Both the position numbers and the translations under genes were made by a program. From IMG/VR virus record IMGVR_UViG_3300021467_000011, positions 1 through 42,513 of that record: a stretch of DNA of 42,513 nucleotides. One strand, written 5' to 3'. Positions 38,664-42,513 of this stretch are shown here, in pieces. Each line of letters begins with the position of its first letter. Position 1 is the first letter of the stretch. A model generated the notes under the pieces. The model had not been told where the DNA came from, ran no database searches, and was given only the letters and a program-made list of their open reading frames with translations. This DNA is from a virus.

Positions 38664-39308
38664 CTAATTGAAATTGCTTATCAACGCGCCTGCACTGGTA
38701 GCTTCTGCGCCACCACCGCCAATGTCACGAATCACGATTTTGAAAAACTGGTATTCGCACGAATCAAAAACGAGTTTCGCAATGCCTCCACCGCTGACTA
38801 TCGCATCCGGTGCGCCGTTGATGACGCTGACAGGCTGATACCATTGCTGGTCGGTGATTGTGATGGTGTCGCAATAGTATTGATTGGTGACCCCGGTTTG
38901 CGTCGCACCGGTTACGGCGGTGCCGTGGGCGACATACTCGGCAGGACTGCTGCCGCTCTTGTACGCCCAGATCGTCCAACTTAAAGTCTTGTTCGCTGCC
39001 AAAGAACCGATAAAGGCCACCTGGACTGCGCCGACCGGCAATTGGAAATACACTGTGCCGTCGGCGGTTATATCGGGCGCGTTCTTTTGGGTGCTGCCCG
39101 TCAGCTGGCTGTCTTCCGTTGTTTTCACCGTCCGCCACGTCACCCAACCGGTAGTCGTGCCGGGGCCGACCGGCCTGGTCGTCAACGCGATACTTGTACC
39201 CGCCAGAATAATGCAGACTATCGCGATAGTGAGCCATCGCAGAGTAAGCCATCGCAGAGTGAGCCGTCGCAGCCCACGCTCGCTGTACGTTTGGACTGGA
39301 AACCCCAT
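38664..39308 (-). CDS. Signal-anchored beta-rich protein
   Basis: The 214-residue product has a basic N-terminus with a repeated LTLRWLTLRWL element and one hydrophobic segment (TIAIVCIILAGTSIAL), which may be a signal anchor or signal peptide, followed by an all-beta domain (GTVYFQLPVGAVQVAFIGSL, KTLSWTIWAYKSG, YYCDTITITDQQW). An AAAGGGTGGG site precedes the start. Together with the next gene it makes a pair of exported-type proteins inside the late operon. Confidence 0.7.
   Translation of the reverse strand: MGFPVQTYSERGLRRLTLRWLTLRWLTIAIVCIILAGTSIALTTRPVGPGTTTGWVTWRTVKTTEDSQLTGSTQKNAPDITADGTVYFQLPVGAVQVAFIGSLAANKTLSWTIWAYKSGSSPAEYVAHGTAVTGATQTGVTNQYYCDTITITDQQWYQPVSVINGAPDAIVSGGGIAKLVFDSCEYQFFKIVIRDIGGGGAEATSAGALISNFN
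39232..39274. repeat. 15-bp tandem repeat in the signal-anchor coding sequence
   Basis: Units AGCCATCGCAGAGTA (39232-39246), AGCCATCGCAGAGTG (39247-39261) and a diverged third copy. It encodes the LTLRW repeat before the membrane segment. Confidence 0.85.
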
Positions 39309-39405
39309 TATCCCACCCTTTCATATCTTCTGATTGCGATTTTTGAAGGCGAGGCCGGCGCAAACGCAACCGGCCCCGCGCCGTAGCGGCTGTTGTCAGG
39401 ACCGA

Positions 39406-40131
39406 TTACGTCTCGGTCTCCCAGATACCGCGCATAGCATCAACGCTCCAGCCGTTGCCAGCGACATCCGGACGTATAATCACATAATCCCAGTGAACGG
39501 CCGTCGCCTTTGTGTTGATCAGGTCCTTGTTGTCGGTGCCCGCTATATCCGGCCCCATAATCTTGTCGTTGGAGTTCGGGCTGATGTTGATTCCGACGGT
39601 ACCGTCGGCGCCGCCGTTGATGACGGCGACCGGGCCGAGGCCCGAAGCCGTAGCTGGCAGCGTAATCGTCTTGGCATCAGCGGTCACGATAAAGGCTTTG
39701 CCACAATCCTGGGCATCCAGCGTCTTGTTGGCATCAACGGTCTCGAAAGTGAAACCGTCGAACGTCGGCTGCGTCGGGACAAATTCGTTGAGCGCAACCA
39801 GGGCCGTCGAATCGCCTGTCCCAACGTCTTCGATGAGTGAACCGACCAGAAAATCGGCATCGGTCAGAATTGTAGTTACGACGCCCGAACCATCAATGGG
39901 ATTGCCATCTTCGTCCCAGCCGACAGGATCACCTGCATTGCCGGCTACCGCAGCCTTTGCCATCTTGACAATGCCCTTGACCTGAACCGACCCTTTCTCG
40001 CTGGCGGCCAAATCCGTCGTGCAAATGCCAGCTCGACCGCCCACTTGAACTACTTCCCCGGCGGTACGGGCCGCAGCGGGCGTGTAGTCCAGATAATTAC
40101 CCGTCTGGTAATTCATAGCTTCAGTGTTCAT
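39406..40131 (-). CDS. DUF2190-like capsid decoration protein
   Basis: The 241-residue product has an N-terminal domain with the DUF2190 pattern (NYQTGNYLDYTPAAARTAGE, VVQVGGRAGICTTDLAASEK, GSVQVKGIVKMAKA), found in proteins next to major capsid genes of lambda-like phages, fused to a C-terminal beta domain (GPVAVINGGADGTVGINISP, then AVHWDYVIIRPDVAGNGW). It probably caps or decorates the capsid, as gpD does in lambda. A GTAGGAGC site precedes the start. Confidence 0.75.
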   Translation of the reverse strand: MNTEAMNYQTGNYLDYTPAAARTAGEVVQVGGRAGICTTDLAASEKGSVQVKGIVKMAKAAVAGNAGDPVGWDEDGNPIDGSGVVTTILTDADFLVGSLIEDVGTGDSTALVALNEFVPTQPTFDGFTFETVDANKTLDAQDCGKAFIVTADAKTITLPATASGLGPVAVINGGADGTVGINISPNSNDKIMGPDIAGTDNKDLINTKATAVHWDYVIIRPDVAGNGWSVDAMRGIWETET

Positions 40132-40134
40132 AGC

Positions 40135-40371
40135 TTAGCTCCTACTTTTGGATTTCTTCTTGCTCTTTTTCGTTTGAACTGCCTTTGGTGCCGGTGATTT
40201 CACCGGTTCCGGCTCTATCGCGAGCGGCGCGTGGCAATTGAAACATCTATCGCCAGGCGCACTGCAGCCGTGTCGCGCTGCATCCAGAACCCAACCGTCG
40301 GCAGTCTTGACCAATTCGTTATCTTGCCCGCAGGGGCACTTGACATTTTTCGTTTTGGGTTGCTCGTTCAT
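40135..40371 (-). CDS. Small zinc-binding protein of the head block
   Basis: The 78-residue product has CPCGQDNELVKTADGW, HGCSAPGDRCFNCHAPL and a Lys/Pro-rich tail (KSPAPKAVQTKKSKKKSKS). It resembles small zinc proteins next to capsid genes; role unknown. GGGAG precedes the start. Confidence 0.65.
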   Translation of the reverse strand: MNEQPKTKNVKCPCGQDNELVKTADGWVLDAARHGCSAPGDRCFNCHAPLAIEPEPVKSPAPKAVQTKKSKKKSKSRS

Positions 40372-40384
40372 TCTTGCGCTCCCG

Positions 40385-42513
40385 TTACGCCGTATTCTTC
40401 TGCATCGTGCGGAAATCGAGGGCCTTGACGCCGACGTCGTGATAGATGCGGTAAATCACACCAAGCACGTCGGGCCCTGGGTTGAAGCGCTCGAGCGTCG
40501 GCTGCTGTCGGCCGTTCAGGAATGCCACTTCAAGGGTGTCGGCCACGTTGGGGTCGGCGACCAGATACCAGGTCGTCGTCGAATAGCCAGTGAGGTTCGC
40601 ATTGCTTAACCGCCGCTCCATCACCAGCTGCAGCGTCCCTTTATGTATGTTTTTCGACGGCCTCGTGCTGTCAGTGGACCCGGCCATAATCAGGTAATCC
40701 GATTGGAGGATTTCCTTCGCCGTCGCCTCAAGGTCGGGTGGCACGAGCAGATATGCAGGGTCTACAGCGATCGACCGGCCTGTTTTGTCGGTCTGCTTGT
40801 AGAAGGCGATTTTCGCCGTACTTAGATTCGCATACGACAGACCGTTGCTTGTATTCAGATTGCTGTGACTTGCGTGGAAAAGTACCGTGCCGTCTTGCAT
40901 AGTGCCGTTCGCCAGAAGATGCGCATAGACCAGGTCGGCAATTTTGCGTTTGGCGACCGTGCCCCATTTCTGCGGGATGCGCGTCAAGGCACGCAGGTCA
41001 TCGTTGATGATGTCCCGGCGCGTCACGGCGAACTGCTTGGCGTATGTCGAGACGCTGAACTGCTCGTATTCCTCTTCAGCCCCGCCGTGCTTGACTTCTC
41101 CGCCGGCTCCGACCTCTTCGAGTTCGCCCGTATCCGTCAGTCGTGCCCTGGTCTGCGTCTTGAAGTCCGTCACCGAGCCGATAACGCACCATTGCCGCCA
41201 GGTCTCGTCGGGATAGTTATACCCGCGAAGCATACTCTTGTTGGCAACGTTGCCAAGGATAATCGGCAGGCTTGTCGTCGAGAAGGCCGCCCGAATCAAG
41301 TCCTCACGGCCTGTCGGCACATCCCTGCCGTCCAATTGGAGCGCGTGACGGCAGATGTCGATGAGAGACATATCGCGATAACGGTCTGCCTTTTCGGCCC
41401 GCTGCTCACCGTTTTGCTTGTCCTCCAGAATGGCATCTTCCATCCCCGCGCGCAACAGAATAGCGTCCTCAAGCACCGTGCGCTCGGTTATCCCTTCGCG
41501 TACAATGCCCCCCGGCACACTGACTTTCGGTCGATTGCGCCGGATAGCCTTGAGAACCTCGGCCCGAGCCTCGTCGACCGTCAGACCCTCGCTGATGCAG
41601 CGCTCGATGACTTCCGGCTCTACATCGTCGCCGGCTAATTCCCGGATCGCGTTCACGCGCTCGCGCTCCTTGCGGACGGCATCCTGCGCCACTTTCTCCG
41701 GGTCGATTGTCGGCTCATTTCGTTTCGCCTGTGTGGCGGCCTCGTCCGGCTGGTCTGCCGTATCTTTACGCTGAGCCGGGACAGCATCCCCCCCATTGGT
41801 CTGCTGTCGAGTGGTCTCCGCGTCGAATTCGGCCCGGAGCTTCTCGCGCTCCTCGTCGCCGAGCTCGGCCGGCACAAGGCCACGCTGTTCCAACCATTTT
41901 TCGAAATCCATAGTGCTTTCCTTTCTTTTTGAGTTAATCAACCTGTCTTCTCTCATTTTCGCCTGCCTGTCGGCGCCGATAGGCAGCACGCTGTTTTCGA
42001 CGATTTCCCAATCGGTAACGATCCGCAGGTCTCGCGCCTTTGTGGCCTTGAAAGTGCGGCCTGCGTATTCAAGTTGTTCTCCACGCTCGACAATCTTCGA
42101 TTGGTAAATGCGATAGCCGATGGAATTATCCGTCAGATGTCCCTCGCGCGTTAATGTCCAGGCGTGTTCGGCTACCGGTGATTTGCTGTAATAGTTGCGG
42201 GCAATGAGCTTGTTGCCTTCAACGCGGAAATCCCGCGTAGAACCGTATTGCTTCTGGACGCTCGTCCGATCGTGGGAATCAAGAAGGGGAACCTGGCCGT
42301 TTTTTGGCATCCGCAATCCGCCCAGCAAAACTATCTCGTCGATGACCCGCCAACTTGACAAATCAAAGACTGCGATGCGCGATTCGGTGGCAATAACCGC
42401 TTCGATGGAGCGGTTTTCTTCGTCGAGGGTTTTCAAGTCAATCTGATAGGCCCGGACGGTAAGGTCGGATTGGAATCGCGGGATTGTTTCCGTGTCGAAT
42501 CCGTCGTTGAAAT
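40385..42513 (-). CDS. Prohead protease-major capsid fusion, main part (begins at 384)
   Basis: Joined across the junction, the product is about 791 residues. The protease section (to about residue 280) has the HK97-type signatures PLLDSHDRTS with the catalytic His and TDNSIGYRI with the catalytic Ser. A charged linker or scaffold-like helix (EEREKLRAEFDAETTRQQT, VRKERERVNAIRELA) follows, then the capsid domain (AKQFAVTRRDIINDDLRALT, LANGTMQDGTVLFHASHSN, KNIHKGTLQLVMERRL) of the Mu gpT-like group. An in-frame ATG at 41911 has an AAAGGAAAG site, so a separate 508-residue capsid precursor could also be made. Confidence 0.88.
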   Translation of the reverse strand, partial: FNDGFDTETIPRFQSDLTVRAYQIDLKTLDEENRSIEAVIATESRIAVFDLSSWRVIDEIVLLGGLRMPKNGQVPLLDSHDRTSVQKQYGSTRDFRVEGNKLIARNYYSKSPVAEHAWTLTREGHLTDNSIGYRIYQSKIVERGEQLEYAGRTFKATKARDLRIVTDWEIVENSVLPIGADRQAKMREDRLINSKRKESTMDFEKWLEQRGLVPAELGDEEREKLRAEFDAETTRQQTNGGDAVPAQRKDTADQPDEAATQAKRNEPTIDPEKVAQDAVRKERERVNAIRELAGDDVEPEVIERCISEGLTVDEARAEVLKAIRRNRPKVSVPGGIVREGITERTVLEDAILLRAGMEDAILEDKQNGEQRAEKADRYRDMSLIDICRHALQLDGRDVPTGREDLIRAAFSTTSLPIILGNVANKSMLRGYNYPDETWRQWCVIGSVTDFKTQTRARLTDTGELEEVGAGGEVKHGGAEEEYEQFSVSTYAKQFAVTRRDIINDDLRALTRIPQKWGTVAKRKIADLVYAHLLANGTMQDGTVLFHASHSNLNTSNGLSYANLSTAKIAFYKQTDKTGRSIAVDPAYLLVPPDLEATAKEILQSDYLIMAGSTDSTRPSKNIHKGTLQLVMERRLSNANLTGYSTTTWYLVADPNVADTLEVAFLNGRQQPTLERFNPGPDVLGVIYRIYHDVGVKALDFRTMQKNTA
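42377..42513. repeat. Terminal overlap, right copy (circular contig)
   Basis: Same sequence as 1-137 with G at 42381 and T at 42508. The G keeps the head gene open, so it is the trustworthy base; the T replaces a Tyr codon with Asn close to the contig end and is probably wrong. Confidence 0.93.

Noticed and set aside
38764-39369. 201-codon minus-strand frame rich in His and Arg
   Set aside because: It is an alternative frame of the signal-anchored protein and has the odd composition of a shadow frame.
39352-39375. GGCCGG/CCGGCC hairpin between two head-block genes as a terminator
   Set aside because: No run of Ts follows on either strand, so it is not supported as an intrinsic terminator.
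40865-41638. Plus-strand open frame of 257 codons opposite the capsid gene
   Set aside because: It is antisense to the capsid domain, with no ribosome site and no recognisable domain.
1-42513. CRISPR arrays, insertion sequences, reverse transcriptase or diversity-generating repeats
   Set aside because: No regularly spaced repeats, transposase motifs or RT motifs were found on either strand.

Overview
The window is one complete, circularly assembled temperate tailed phage (Caudoviricetes, siphovirus-like with a lambda-type late gene order). Bases 1-137 and 42377-42513 are the same sequence with two mismatches, so the unit is about 42,376 bp, and the gene crossing the junction reads through once the overlap is collapsed. 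The host is not identified. The attP carries the 3' half of a tRNA-Val(UAC) gene that does not run into an encoded CCA. The general flavour of the genes (radical-SAM accessory protein, carbohydrate-binding and LamG virion proteins, a probably leaderless gene) would fit Planctomycetota or a similar environmental Gram-negative lineage, but that is only an inference.

Late genes, all on the minus strand and read right to left across the junction: small terminase (4946-4476), large terminase (4522-2519), zinc ribbon, terminators, gpW-like connector (2069-1863), lambda B-like portal (1860-388), a prohead protease-major capsid fusion (384-1 continuing 42513-40385), zinc-binding protein, DUF2190-like capsid protein (40131-39406), then a block of adhesion and decoration genes (39308-33343: signal-anchored protein, beta-helix with a signal peptide, LamG lectin, fibre-like proteins), terminator, FII-, Z- and U-like connector and completion genes (33240-31803), tail tube (31769-30852), G/GT tail chaperones with a programmed frameshift (30705-29993), short tape measure (29991-28513), and distal tail proteins with carbohydrate-binding-like modules (28489-23406).

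Early and middle genes, also minus strand: tyrosine integrase with its 3' end inside attP (19058-18060), a C5-type DNA methyltransferase, a PG-binding membrane protein, a Lar-like anti-restriction zinc ribbon, a sigma-like HTH protein, a RecT-like annealing protein (14090-13104) with a Cas4/AddB-like exonuclease (12731-11658), a replication initiator that contains 11-bp iterons (10860-10234), a helicase-loader-like protein ending in the SSB tail motif DDDIPF, a RuvC-like resolvase, a radical SAM protein, many small genes, a holin candidate and an XRE regulator next to the terminase.

Plus-strand island (about 19.86-22.55 kb): a ribbon-helix-helix regulator, a membrane-anchored coiled-coil protein, a HicB-HicA toxin-antitoxin pair and a second orphan HicB made by duplication of promoter plus hicB. 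This looks like the lysogeny and host-interaction region. A consensus minus-strand promoter (20322-20294) and dense inverted repeats (19611-19767) mark it as the probable genetic switch. Four genes or gene remnants are too short for routine gene calling and were found by reading the gaps (19312-19488, 30671-30841, 10862-10939, 7355-7477).
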